A DNA stretch of 20,090 nt. It comes from CAZIVE01 sp964542435 (GTDB lineage Bacteria; Bacteroidota; Bacteroidia; Bacteroidales; Tannerellaceae). Positions 1-7,423 of the stretch are shown here, one piece after another (positions within the stretch are counted from its first letter, which is position 1; every line of letters starts with the position of its first letter). The stretch lies in contig CAZIVE010000045.1 in NCBI GenBank assembly GCA_964542435.1, forward strand, positions 1 through 20,090, written 5' to 3'. Both the position numbers and the translations under genes were made by a program. Below the pieces are notes generated by a model, which was not told the origin of the DNA, did no database searches, and saw nothing but the letters and a program-made list of their open reading frames with translations.

Positions 1-35
1 CTTTTTCTCAGCGGGAGCATTTTCGGAATCCGTTT

Positions 36-482
36 TCAACGAATGACGTCGTCCTTATCGGAAAAGGTGGAGCTTTGGCGCTTTTTATCCAGTTTCCCGA
101 ACGTCAGGAAGCGGTTGAAGAGATAATTGGAGGCGCCATAGACAAAAAGCCCGATGAACTGTGCGAGATATTCATTCATGCCTAAAACTTCGACCATGAG
201 AAGCAGGGCGAGAAACTGCAGTCCATAAGCGAGGCCGAAAGAGAGGGCGAAGGAGGGAATTTCTCTGACAAAGCTGCCGTCGGAAGAGGTGAAGATCCAG
301 TATTTGCTCCAGAAAAAGTTATGGATTTGGGCAATCAGATAGGCCAGAACGTTCGACCAGATATAGTTGATGTGAAGCAGATCCATGGAAATCCATACGA
401 CAACGGCGGTGATCAGCGCGTTGAGCGTCCCGATGAGGATGAATCGGGTGAGCCGGACAGATTCTTTTACGTTCGATTGCAT
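36..482 (-). CDS. GtrA-family small membrane protein
   Basis: A 148-residue hydrophobic protein with about four membrane segments. It carries the family's hallmark pieces: a conserved NFFWSKYWIF stretch after the second helix and YGASNYLFNRFLTF at the end of the fourth. GtrA proteins sit in the inner membrane and are thought to help translocate or supply polyprenyl-phosphate-linked sugars to glycosyltransferases that modify surface polysaccharides; the substrate here cannot be told. I chose the ATG at 482. A TTG two codons upstream (488) is also open, but it lies inside a good -7 promoter box (486-493), so it is unlikely to be transcribed. The C-terminal tail after the last helix is charged (Lys, Asp, Arg rich). 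A partner glycosyltransferase may lie beyond the left edge. Confidence 0.85.
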   Translation of the reverse strand: MQSNVKESVRLTRFILIGTLNALITAVVVWISMDLLHINYIWSNVLAYLIAQIHNFFWSKYWIFTSSDGSFVREIPSFALSFGLAYGLQFLALLLMVEVLGMNEYLAQFIGLFVYGASNYLFNRFLTFGKLDKKRQSSTFSDKDDVIR

Positions 483-485
483 GAA

Positions 486-493
486 CAAAGGTA
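486..493 (-). promoter_or_regulatory. -7 promoter box (TACCTTTG) for the GtrA gene
   Basis: Read on the minus strand this is TACCTTTG, a full match to the Bacteroidales -7 consensus TAnnTTTG. A TTTC lies 20 bp upstream (514-517), one mismatch from the -33 TTTG. The box ends only 3 nt before the GtrA ATG, so transcription would start at or next to the start codon, giving a leaderless message. Confidence 0.5.
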
Positions 494-591
494 GTCAATC
501 GATGCATTTCTTGAGAAATAAAACGCAAAAAGCCTTTTCTATTGCTCTCGTCTTGAGCCTTTTTTTTAACTTCGCAACAAAATATGGATGC

Positions 592-2070
592 ATGACCACA
601 CGAAACGAGAGATATTTTACCTATCCGTCTTCACAAAAGATCTACGTAACGGATGCTAACAACCGGGTGAAGGTTGGAATGCGGCAGATTGTATTGCATG
701 ACGCCGCTTCGTCTATCCAAGGCAAAAACAGCAAGCCCGTGACGGTGTATGACACCAGCGGCGCCTATTCCGATCCCGACATCGAGATCGGCGATTCGTT
801 GCCTCGTGTCCGTGAAGTGTGGTTTGAAGGTCGTCGGGATCTTAGGAAAAATGAAGCCAATGTCTATTCGTCCAAAGAGGGCAAAGTGTCTACACAGCTT
901 TATTATGCCAAGAAACGGGTCGTTACGCCTGAAATGGAATATGTGGCCATCCGCGAGAACCAGCAGATTGAGATGTTGGGCCTTCGCACCTATATCACGC
1001 CGGAGTTTGTGCGGAAAGAGATCGCATCGGGACATGCCGTCCTTCCGGCCAATCTGAATCATCTGGAAGAGGAGCCGATGATCTTGGGTCGTCGGTTTCG
1101 TGTGAAATGTGCGGCCTCTGCCGTCAATCTTGACGATGTGCAGAATGCCTGCAAATGGGGCGCCGATCTGTTGTTCGGTCAGTATCAAACTGCGCTGCCT
1201 TCGGAGCTGACGCATATGTGTCCCGTGCCGCTTTGCAGTTCGCCTCTTTGCGATACGTTGCAGAGCCTGTCGCTCGACTTCTCTCAGCTCAGTTGGGAAA
1301 AGGTTCGTGACACGATGGAGCAGGAGGCACGGCAAGGTGTGGATCTGTTTATCATTCACGCCGGACTTCTCCAGAATCTGATCAACCGCACGGCGTTCCG
1401 TCTCACGGGCATCGTTTCCTGCGGCGGAAGAATCATGGCCAACTGGATGCAGATTTATAAGAAAGAGAATTTTCTGTTCACGCATTTCGATGAATTGTGC
1501 GAGCTGATGCGCAGCTATGACGTCACGCTAGCTTTGTCGCTGTCGCTTCGTCCCGGATCTGTCTATGATGCGAGCGATGCTTCCGTCCAAATGGAGATCA
1601 AGAACGTGTGTGAGCTGGCAGAACGGGCTCGCGAACAGTATGTGCAGGTGGCAATAGAAGCACCGGGGCATCTTCCCATGCATAAGATCCACGAGAGCAT
1701 GAAGGAATTTCATTATTCTACAAGCAATGCACCCGCTTTCACGATCAGTCCGATGTGTACGGATGTCGCTCCCGGCTACGAATCGTTTTCCTCAGCCATC
1801 GGCGGTGCCTTGTCGGGATGTTACGGATCGTCGTTGCTGAGCATGGACATTCCGAGAATCGGAGAGGTGAGACCTCAGGAAAAAGAGATCCGCAGTCAGA
1901 TTATGTCCCTGCGAATCGCCGCTCACGCCGCCGATCTTGCCAAAGCTCATCCAGGCGCTCAGGTGCTCGATAACGCTATCTGCAAAGCTCGTTCGGAAGG
2001 CCGCATCAAAGATCTGGCTCATCTCTCTTTCGATCCGTGGCAAGCCGCCCGTTCAATCTCTGCAGAATAG
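592..2070 (+). CDS. Degenerate ThiC-like protein lacking the Fe-S motif
   Basis: A 492-residue homologue of ThiC (phosphomethylpyrimidine synthase), the radical-SAM enzyme that makes the pyrimidine half of thiamine. The fold is clearly recognisable: EYVAIREN at 116-123, TPEFVRKEIASG at 136-147, KWGAD at 188-192, IIHAG at 254-258, RPGS at 320-323, PMH at 362-364, TDVAPGY at 390-396, AAHAADLAKAHPGAQ at 443-457. Many active-site motifs are altered: the usual NANIGNS loop is absent, MDLSTG is replaced by LFGQYQ, SRGG reads SCGG (276-279), SLGDGLRPG reads ALSLSLRPG, EGPGH reads EAPGH (356-360), and the metal-binding YDH reads YES (396-398). The protein ends at FDPWQAARSISAE, just before the C-terminal CX2CX4C cluster motif, and no remnant follows the stop. 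It is therefore unlikely to make HMP-P and may be a pseudoenzyme or have another role. The frame is open upstream (ATGs at 481 and 502), but homology begins near 592. Confidence 0.8.
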   Translation: MTTRNERYFTYPSSQKIYVTDANNRVKVGMRQIVLHDAASSIQGKNSKPVTVYDTSGAYSDPDIEIGDSLPRVREVWFEGRRDLRKNEANVYSSKEGKVSTQLYYAKKRVVTPEMEYVAIRENQQIEMLGLRTYITPEFVRKEIASGHAVLPANLNHLEEEPMILGRRFRVKCAASAVNLDDVQNACKWGADLLFGQYQTALPSELTHMCPVPLCSSPLCDTLQSLSLDFSQLSWEKVRDTMEQEARQGVDLFIIHAGLLQNLINRTAFRLTGIVSCGGRIMANWMQIYKKENFLFTHFDELCELMRSYDVTLALSLSLRPGSVYDASDASVQMEIKNVCELAERAREQYVQVAIEAPGHLPMHKIHESMKEFHYSTSNAPAFTISPMCTDVAPGYESFSSAIGGALSGCYGSSLLSMDIPRIGEVRPQEKEIRSQIMSLRIAAHAADLAKAHPGAQVLDNAICKARSEGRIKDLAHLSFDPWQAARSISAE

Positions 2071-2115
2071 CCGTTGGAAAAAATATAAATCGAATCAATA
2101 TTAAAATAAAGGAAG

Positions 2116-2802
2116 ATGAAGCGGATTGAATTGAACGACACATTGCGATCTCTGTTGTATGAAATCCCACTCTTTAAGGATCTGTCGGATTCGGAGGTTA
2201 AGCTGCTGATCGACGATTTGGATTACGTTGTCTATGCCTATGAAAAGGGTGAAGAGGTGATTCATCAGGGCGATCTTTGCCGGAGTCTCTGCATCTTGTT
2301 GAAAGGCATTCTGCAGGTGGATATCATCGATGCAAACGGCGACAGTGTCTTGATCGAACATATCACCGCGCCCCGTTCGTTCGCTACGTCTCATCTGTTC
2401 CAGGAGGACAATCGGTTTCCCGCCACCTTTACCGTCAAAGCCAATTCGATTCTCCTTACGGCCACCAAAGAGTCCGCTTTCAATCTGATCAGCAAGCATC
2501 CAAATCTGCTGAAAAACTTCTTTTGTGTTTCGGGACGTTGCAATGTTTGCACAACGGCTCGTCTGGACATCCTTTCTCGAAAGACCGTCCGAGATCGGCT
2601 GATCGTATATCTGACGCATCTTCATCGGATGGAGGACAATCTCGTCCGCATCCGGTTGTCGCAAGGTCAGCTCGCCGCCTATCTCAATGTTTCACGCCAG
2701 GCACTTTCCACCGAGATCAACAAGATGGAGAAGGAAGAGCTTATCAAGCGGAGAGATGAGAATCTGGTCGAATTGAATCTGAATCTGATGAAAACGCTCT
2801 GA
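2116..2802 (+). CDS. Crp/Fnr-family transcriptional regulator
   Basis: A 228-residue protein with the two-domain layout of Crp/Fnr regulators: an N-terminal cyclic-nucleotide-binding-like beta barrel (about 15-125), a dimerisation helix (about 125-160) and a C-terminal winged helix-turn-helix (about 160-225; recognition region QLAAYLNVSRQALSTEINKM). The start ATG has a purine-rich AAAGGAAG just upstream. It lacks the N-terminal cysteine cluster of classical FNR but has Cys55, Cys59 and an unusual Cys137-X4-Cys142-X2-Cys145 at the start of the dimer helix. It follows the ThiC-like gene by 45 nt on the same strand, with no obvious promoter between them, so the two may be co-transcribed. It ends 1 nt from the end of the convergent nrf/ccs operon, which makes that operon a reasonable but unproven target. 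Confidence 0.88.
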   Translation: MKRIELNDTLRSLLYEIPLFKDLSDSEVKLLIDDLDYVVYAYEKGEEVIHQGDLCRSLCILLKGILQVDIIDANGDSVLIEHITAPRSFATSHLFQEDNRFPATFTVKANSILLTATKESAFNLISKHPNLLKNFFCVSGRCNVCTTARLDILSRKTVRDRLIVYLTHLHRMEDNLVRIRLSQGQLAAYLNVSRQALSTEINKMEKEELIKRRDENLVELNLNLMKTL

Positions 2803-2803
2803 T

Positions 2804-3595
2804 TTATCCCATGTTATAGGTGTGCACGCTGCTGCCTTGAGCCGATGGCAGATAATTGATGCCCCACCAACACATTTGTAGAAACAGGAACGATATCAGC
2901 AGGATGAGAAGGGCCGTTCTGTAATCTCGTGGAAATCCTTTTCTGAAATGGATGAAGAGCAGATAGGCGAACCAGGTGACGGCAGCCCACGTTTCTTTCG
3001 GATCCCAAGACCAGTAATGTCCCCAAGCTTCTTTGGCCCACAGCGCTCCGAACAGCATTCCAATGGTTATGAAGGAAAGGCCGACATAGATGAGATTGTC
3101 GGACATCTCCATTTCCTTCGGTTCTATCGTTTTCTTTTTGAACAACAACAGATAGATGGCCAGTAAAGCCGCCGCTCCGAACAGCGCATAGGCAAACATA
3201 TAGACGATCACATGGGGAGCGAACCAGGGACTTTGTAATGCCGGCATCAGCGTTTTGTTGTGCATCTCCGGCTTGAACAGATTGATGCAGATGAAGACAA
3301 ACGAGAGAATGGTACTAAAACTTAGTATCCATTTGTACTTCCATCTCCGATAGGTGATGATTCCGGCCAGCGGAAGGAAAAACGAATACCAGAGACGTGT
3401 CTCGCCCATCGTCCGTAAAGGCGGACGCTCCAAGGAAAACCATAACGTGAGGATGAAGGTGAAAAAGATCGCCAATCCAACGATTGTGGACGAATAGGTC
3501 AGCCACGGACGTTTGCCGCGCCAGGCAGCGATACTTCCGACAGCCCAGAATGCTACGGACGAAAGTGCAAAATATGGAAAATAATCCCAGTTCAT
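2804..3595 (-). CDS. ccsA: System II cytochrome c biogenesis protein CcsA/ResC
   Basis: A 263-residue membrane protein with about eight membrane segments and the tryptophan-rich haem-handling WWD motif WGHYWSWDPKETWA at 191-204. Flanking histidines typical of the family are present (His128 in APHVIVYMF, His258 in SVHTY). CcsA, with its ResB/Ccs1 partner, carries haem across the cytoplasmic membrane and attaches it to CXXCH motifs of apocytochromes c. The ATG at 3595 overlaps the end of resB by 4 nt, the usual sign of translational coupling. A further 44 codons are open upstream, but they lie within resB, are basic and hydrophilic, and are rejected. This is the last gene of the nrfHA-ccs operon, where it would mature the NrfA and NrfH haems. 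Confidence 0.9.
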   Translation of the reverse strand: MNWDYFPYFALSSVAFWAVGSIAAWRGKRPWLTYSSTIVGLAIFFTFILTLWFSLERPPLRTMGETRLWYSFFLPLAGIITYRRWKYKWILSFSTILSFVFICINLFKPEMHNKTLMPALQSPWFAPHVIVYMFAYALFGAAALLAIYLLLFKKKTIEPKEMEMSDNLIYVGLSFITIGMLFGALWAKEAWGHYWSWDPKETWAAVTWFAYLLFIHFRKGFPRDYRTALLILLISFLFLQMCWWGINYLPSAQGSSVHTYNMG

Positions 3596-4824
3596 GGTTC
3601 TGCCTCCTTTTGTTTTCCTGCTGTCACAAACATGCAGACGGCGCCCAGCAGCAGCATTCCGATTCCGGCATAGACGAACGGCAGCCACGGATCGGATACC
3701 AGTTCGAGAATACTGATGTCGCTCCATTTGCCCTTTGTCTCGTCATAACTCAGCTGATAGATTTTCCAACCCTCCACATCGAAAGGTTTGTTGACCTCTA
3801 TGTCGGCTTTCATCTCTTTGCCCGATTTCGTGTAGATGATGACGTCTGAAGTGAATCGTTCCGGTTCCCTTTCGGGCATCACTATGCTAAGCTTGTCATT
3901 CAGCCGAAGTGCATTGAACGGGAAGAGGAAGCTTCCGCAGCTGACCCAACCCTCTTTCCGGATCTCGCCGCTCTGATTCGATGCGACAATATAGGCTGCG
4001 CAGGTAGCGCCCATTGAAGGCCATTCCACAAAGTGCACAGTGTCTCCGTTCATTATCGAAGCTGCCAATGGAAGTATTTTCTCCACACGAATATTCCAGT
4101 TGAGCAGCTTTCCCTGCTTGAATCCTTTTTCGAGCAGCAGATTTTCCGGCTTGCCTTTGGGCAATGGCATTCCACTCTCGTTGCTGATCATCATCAGTTT
4201 GGGCGGATACTCGTCGATGTCAAACGATTCCAGTTCGATGGCTAGAGGCAACTCGTGCAGATTTCCCTGCGCATCGGCTGCACGCCATTCCGGTTGTCCG
4301 ATGCGGGTCGTCATGGTGAGTCGTTGCATATCGGCGCTTCCCAATGTGGCACTGACCAAAGCTATGAAGAGTCCGAGATGATTCAGCAGGAACGGGATTT
4401 CTTTCAGCTTGAAGGAGGAGAGATGTTTGAGAATCGCCAATCCGAGAATGGTGGTGATCCAAAGGTACATCAGGACGAATGGCCAAAAGGACAGCATTCT
4501 GGTGAATCCGATTGGATCATTCGCAGGATGTCCATCCGGAACCTGCTTTGTTACGCCCATGATGAGCGTCAGCACAACTGCATAGGTCAGAGCAGGTATG
4601 ACGGATGTATAATGAGATAGCCATCGGAAGAAATAAACCTTCACGTGGAAGGCGTAGATGATTCCGATGAATAGGAGATAGCCGCAGAGCAGAATCAGAT
4701 TGATGGGCCATGCGAAAGCGGACCAGTCGATGGCGCCAGTCGTCAGCTGTAGGAGCATTCCTGTCAAAAGCAGGCCGGCTCCAACGGTAAAGCCTTCGGC
4801 AAGTCGCCATGGTTTATTCCACAT
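3592..4824 (-). CDS. resB: ResB/Ccs1-like cytochrome c biogenesis protein
   Basis: A 410-residue membrane protein with several N-terminal membrane helices, a conserved LLNHLGLFIALVSATLG helix (about 146-162), a large periplasmic domain (about 165-380) and a final helix (about 383-402). This is the layout of the ResB/Ccs1 half of the System II cytochrome c synthase as found in Bacteroidetes. It works with CcsA to deliver and attach haem. The start could be the GTG at 4830 (two residues longer) or the ATG at 4824; I prefer the ATG. It follows nrfA by 12 nt and overlaps ccsA by 4 nt. ResB proteins diverge strongly in sequence, so the call rests on topology, position before ccsA and the His-containing helix rather than on one signature motif. 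Confidence 0.82.
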   Translation of the reverse strand: MWNKPWRLAEGFTVGAGLLLTGMLLQLTTGAIDWSAFAWPINLILLCGYLLFIGIIYAFHVKVYFFRWLSHYTSVIPALTYAVVLTLIMGVTKQVPDGHPANDPIGFTRMLSFWPFVLMYLWITTILGLAILKHLSSFKLKEIPFLLNHLGLFIALVSATLGSADMQRLTMTTRIGQPEWRAADAQGNLHELPLAIELESFDIDEYPPKLMMISNESGMPLPKGKPENLLLEKGFKQGKLLNWNIRVEKILPLAASIMNGDTVHFVEWPSMGATCAAYIVASNQSGEIRKEGWVSCGSFLFPFNALRLNDKLSIVMPEREPERFTSDVIIYTKSGKEMKADIEVNKPFDVEGWKIYQLSYDETKGKWSDISILELVSDPWLPFVYAGIGMLLLGAVCMFVTAGKQKEAEP

Positions 4825-4836
4825 CGTCACGTCTTA

Positions 4837-6318
4837 TCAGGAGTTTGCAAGACGGCCTTTCTGTTTGGCTTCTTTCAACCAGGCAGGAACAGTCGTTTTG
4901 AGGAACTGCTCTTTGGCTGCCTTTTCTGCCGGAATGTCGAGGCCAATGTATTTCTGTGCTTTTTCCTTGGTAGAGATGTCCGGCATCGGCACTTCATCGG
5001 TGTAGCCATGTTTAGCCAATACTCTTGAAATGATGAGGCGTGCCTGCAACGCTCTGTCCAGTCCGTGAGAAAGGATACGAGTGACCTCCTGTGGCGCATG
5101 GAATGATGCTCCGTGAGATGCAACGGAAAAATCCCAACGCCATTGGGCTTGGCGAATCAGGGCAAGTACCGGTTTCATCTGATCTTCCGTAGCACCTTTA
5201 TCCCAGGCAAACTTTGCTTCGATATGCGCCTTCGCCAGTTCTCCTTCCAGACGTGTACGGATTTCGTTCACTTTACGCTGACGGTCATAGACATTCTGAC
5301 GAAGCGTCTCTTCGCTTTCGCGATGGCAGACCTGACAAGTGCGGTCGATCATGGCCAGCGGACTCTGGATGTGATGGTCGCTGAACTTCATTCCGCCTTC
5401 ACTCTTGTATGGCATGTGGCAATCGGCGCAGGAAACGCCACGTTGGGCATGAATACCCATTTGTGATAATTCGTAGTCCGGATGCTGGGCTTTAAGAATC
5501 GGAGTGCGGCTTAACGGATTGATGAAGTCGTAGAACTGAGCTTCGTCGTAGTATTTTTCAATCGAATCTACGTTCGTGCCTTTGTCCCAAGGGAAAGTCA
5601 GATATTTGCCGTCACCCTTGAAATAGTATTCCACATGGCATTGCGCACAAACCAAAGAGCGCATCTCTTGAGGTGTGGCTTTAGAGATGTCTTTGCCTTG
5701 TCGTGCAAAAGCTTCCTTTAACGCAGGACGGCTGATGCGCAGATTCATGGTAGCCGGATCATGACAATCCGAGCAGCCGATCGGATTCACGATCTGAGAA
5801 CCGAAAGCGGCCCATTTGTTCCCATAGAACGCCTTTACGCCGATCTCCTGCATCAGACGAGGAACGTCGGGACTTTTGCAAGTCCAGCAGGTGGAAGGTT
5901 GTGGACCATCTGTCGTACTCTTCGGAGCGCCTGTACGAAGTGTGGCAGTGATGTCTTCTATGGCATGCATGTGACCTCTCGGCGTGGCATAGTCTTTGGA
6001 GAATGCGTAGCCGTCCCAGAGAATCACCATCGCGGGACGATTTTCCAATACGTCGGTTTGGATGTTCCCGTTGAACTCACTTTGGAAATTGGTCTGGGAT
6101 GTCTCTGACCAAGTCTGATATTCTTTCGGAAAGTCGTCTTTGAACTTCTCGTTCCGAGCCACGATCCCCTTCATCGGAACGCGGCGGTTGTTGAAGATGC
6201 TTACCACTTCAGCACGCCTTTCCAATAGAGACGAAGCGAGGAATCCTATTACGAATACGACGACCATCGAAACTGCGAACAACAGCCATCCTTGCCAAGA
6301 TTTCAATTTCTTTTCCAT
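4837..6318 (-). CDS. nrfA: Ammonia-forming cytochrome c nitrite reductase NrfA
   Basis: A 493-residue pentahaem protein that reduces nitrite to ammonium with six electrons in the periplasm. The active-site haem motif is the diagnostic CWTCK (144-148), with lysine as the haem ligand. Four ordinary haem sites follow: CSDCH (182-186), CAQCH (224-228), CADCH (297-301) and CQVCH (328-332). Length and haem order match canonical NrfA. The N-terminus has lysines followed by one hydrophobic segment (about 11-32), acting as signal or membrane anchor. It lies 12 nt after nrfH and 12 nt before resB in one operon, consistent with an NrfHA complex fed by menaquinol and matured by the adjoining ResB/CcsA pair. 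Confidence 0.97.
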   Translation of the reverse strand: MEKKLKSWQGWLLFAVSMVVVFVIGFLASSLLERRAEVVSIFNNRRVPMKGIVARNEKFKDDFPKEYQTWSETSQTNFQSEFNGNIQTDVLENRPAMVILWDGYAFSKDYATPRGHMHAIEDITATLRTGAPKSTTDGPQPSTCWTCKSPDVPRLMQEIGVKAFYGNKWAAFGSQIVNPIGCSDCHDPATMNLRISRPALKEAFARQGKDISKATPQEMRSLVCAQCHVEYYFKGDGKYLTFPWDKGTNVDSIEKYYDEAQFYDFINPLSRTPILKAQHPDYELSQMGIHAQRGVSCADCHMPYKSEGGMKFSDHHIQSPLAMIDRTCQVCHRESEETLRQNVYDRQRKVNEIRTRLEGELAKAHIEAKFAWDKGATEDQMKPVLALIRQAQWRWDFSVASHGASFHAPQEVTRILSHGLDRALQARLIISRVLAKHGYTDEVPMPDISTKEKAQKYIGLDIPAEKAAKEQFLKTTVPAWLKEAKQKGRLANS

Positions 6319-6330
6319 ATCGTTATCTTA

Positions 6331-6906
6331 TTATTTCCTTTTATTCATCATTTTCTGTAGCCATTTGGGTGTAGGCGAATCGGGATAGGGCGCAATCGCT
6401 GCCGGCGTACTTGACAGACTGTTTAATCCGCCGTGAGGCACATTGCGATGGCAATCCCAGCAGGCTTTGCCTTCGCCTGTCTTTGCCATCATATAATCGA
6501 TCCGTCCGGCCTTGACCAATTCGGTGTTCAACTGCTTGTGGCAACGGATGCAATTGTCCATGATGACCTGCGCACTGGCATCCTGCGCCATGATAACCTG
6601 TGGCTCGCTAAAGGTGACGAAGGCGGCCACGTGTTTCATTCCGTCCATGCCTTTAAATATCCAGTGTTTCGCGAAATTCTGATGCGGCACGTGACAATCG
6701 TTGCAGGTCGCATTGCGGCTGTGTGAACTGTGCGACCACGTTGCGTAATAAGGTGCCATGATGTGGCAGTTGACGCAGGCCGATGGTTCGTCGGTCAAGT
6801 ACGTATGTGCTCGGAGAAGATAAACGAAGAAGCATCCGCAGCCCACAATGATGCCGGCGAGGATGATACTGATTATTTTCTGTTTGTATGATAGGTGTGG
6901 TATCAT
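6331..6906 (-). CDS. nrfH: NrfH tetrahaem quinol dehydrogenase subunit
   Basis: A 191-residue NapC/NirT-family protein with one N-terminal membrane helix (about 9-31) and four haem motifs: CVNCH (44-48), CNDCH (68-72), CIRCH (119-123) and CWDCH (149-153). The first haem motif is followed by Met50 (CVNCHIM), as expected for the unusual haem-1 ligand of NrfH. The protein anchors NrfA to the membrane and passes it electrons from menaquinol. It is the first gene of the operon, 12 nt before nrfA, with a -7 promoter box at 6928-6935. Confidence 0.96.
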   Translation of the reverse strand: MIPHLSYKQKIISIILAGIIVGCGCFFVYLLRAHTYLTDEPSACVNCHIMAPYYATWSHSSHSRNATCNDCHVPHQNFAKHWIFKGMDGMKHVAAFVTFSEPQVIMAQDASAQVIMDNCIRCHKQLNTELVKAGRIDYMMAKTGEGKACWDCHRNVPHGGLNSLSSTPAAIAPYPDSPTPKWLQKMMNKRK

Positions 6907-6927
6907 AATACTGATTTAAGCACGATT

Positions 6928-6935
6928 CAAAATTA
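6928..6935 (-). promoter_or_regulatory. -7 promoter box (TAATTTTG) for the nrfHA-ccs operon
   Basis: On the minus strand this reads TAATTTTG, a full match to TAnnTTTG, with the box ending 21 nt before the nrfH ATG. I see no convincing TTTG -33 element at the usual 19-21 bp spacing, which would fit a promoter that depends on an activator (inference). Confidence 0.45.
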
Positions 6936-7021
6936 GGGGAACTCGCCGACATGCTCTGTCTTACTTATGACAAAAAGAAATCATATATGAGAAAAGAGAG
7001 ACAAATTAGCCATGAAAGTCT

Positions 7022-7029
7022 TATGTTTG
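7022..7029 (+). promoter_or_regulatory. -7 promoter box (TATGTTTG) for the DUF488 gene
   Basis: TATGTTTG matches TAnnTTTG and ends 23 nt before the ATG at 7053. No clear -33 element is visible. Confidence 0.4.
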
Positions 7030-7052
7030 GTCATCAAAATAGATGAAGGCTT

Positions 7053-7412
7053 ATGAAAGTTATCTTGAAAAGAGTTTATGATGAACCCGAAGAGAGCGAC
7101 GGACTTCGCATCTTCGTGGATCGTTTCTGGCCGCGCGGCATGAAGAAGACATCATTTAAATACGATATCTGGGCCAAAGATATTACACCTTCCGACGATC
7201 TGCGCAAATTGTTTCATCTCGATCCCGAGAAGAACTGGGATGTGTTTGCCAAAGCGTATGAGGCAGAAATGAAGGCTTCGCCTTCTCTCGATGCATTGCT
7301 CAATCAGATTAAGGAACTGCATCCTTCCTGCGTCACCCTGCTTTATGCCTTCAAGAATGTTCAGAAGAACCATGCCATGATCATCCAGAAGGTTTTGGAG
7401 GATTGTCTTTGA
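7053..7412 (+). CDS. DUF488 / YeaO-family protein
   Basis: A 119-residue protein of the short DUF488 (YeaO/COG3189) family. The signature N-terminal block is present: an LKRVYD strand (5-10) followed by GLRIFVDRFWPRGMKK (17-32). Further on are a WAKDITPSDDLRKLFH segment (40-55) and a C-terminal VTLLYAFKNVQKNHAMII block (94-111). Length is normal and the gene looks intact. The biochemical role of the family is not established; I assign no reaction. It diverges from nrfH across 146 bp, and its end lies 12 nt from the first dyad of a repeat array. Confidence 0.9.
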   Translation: MKVILKRVYDEPEESDGLRIFVDRFWPRGMKKTSFKYDIWAKDITPSDDLRKLFHLDPEKNWDVFAKAYEAEMKASPSLDALLNQIKELHPSCVTLLYAFKNVQKNHAMIIQKVLEDCL

Positions 7413-7423
7413 AGCATTTTTCA

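Noticed and set aside
1..20. A possible minus-strand gene starting with the ATG at 20
   Set aside because: Only six codons are inside the window, so it cannot be judged.
502..591. An N-terminal extension of the ThiC-like protein that looks like a signal peptide
   Set aside because: It ends in YGC without a good lipobox, ThiC homologues are cytoplasmic, and the stretch is AT-rich promoter-like sequence; homology begins only after 592.
483..591. TPP riboswitch upstream of the ThiC-like gene
   Set aside because: The gap is about 109 bp and I could not find the conserved CUGAGA-type core or a matching fold.
631..1485. A 284-codon minus-strand frame opposite the ThiC-like gene
   Set aside because: The plus strand shows clear ThiC homology over the same bases; the antisense product has no family features.
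2116..2802. Calling the Crp-like regulator FNR or HcpR
   Set aside because: The FNR cysteine pattern is absent and the sequence read by eye does not separate HcpR from other subfamilies.
3596..3727. A 44-codon N-terminal extension of ccsA
   Set aside because: It lies in the 3' part of resB in another frame and is basic and hydrophilic; the 4-nt overlap ATG at 3595 fits the family.
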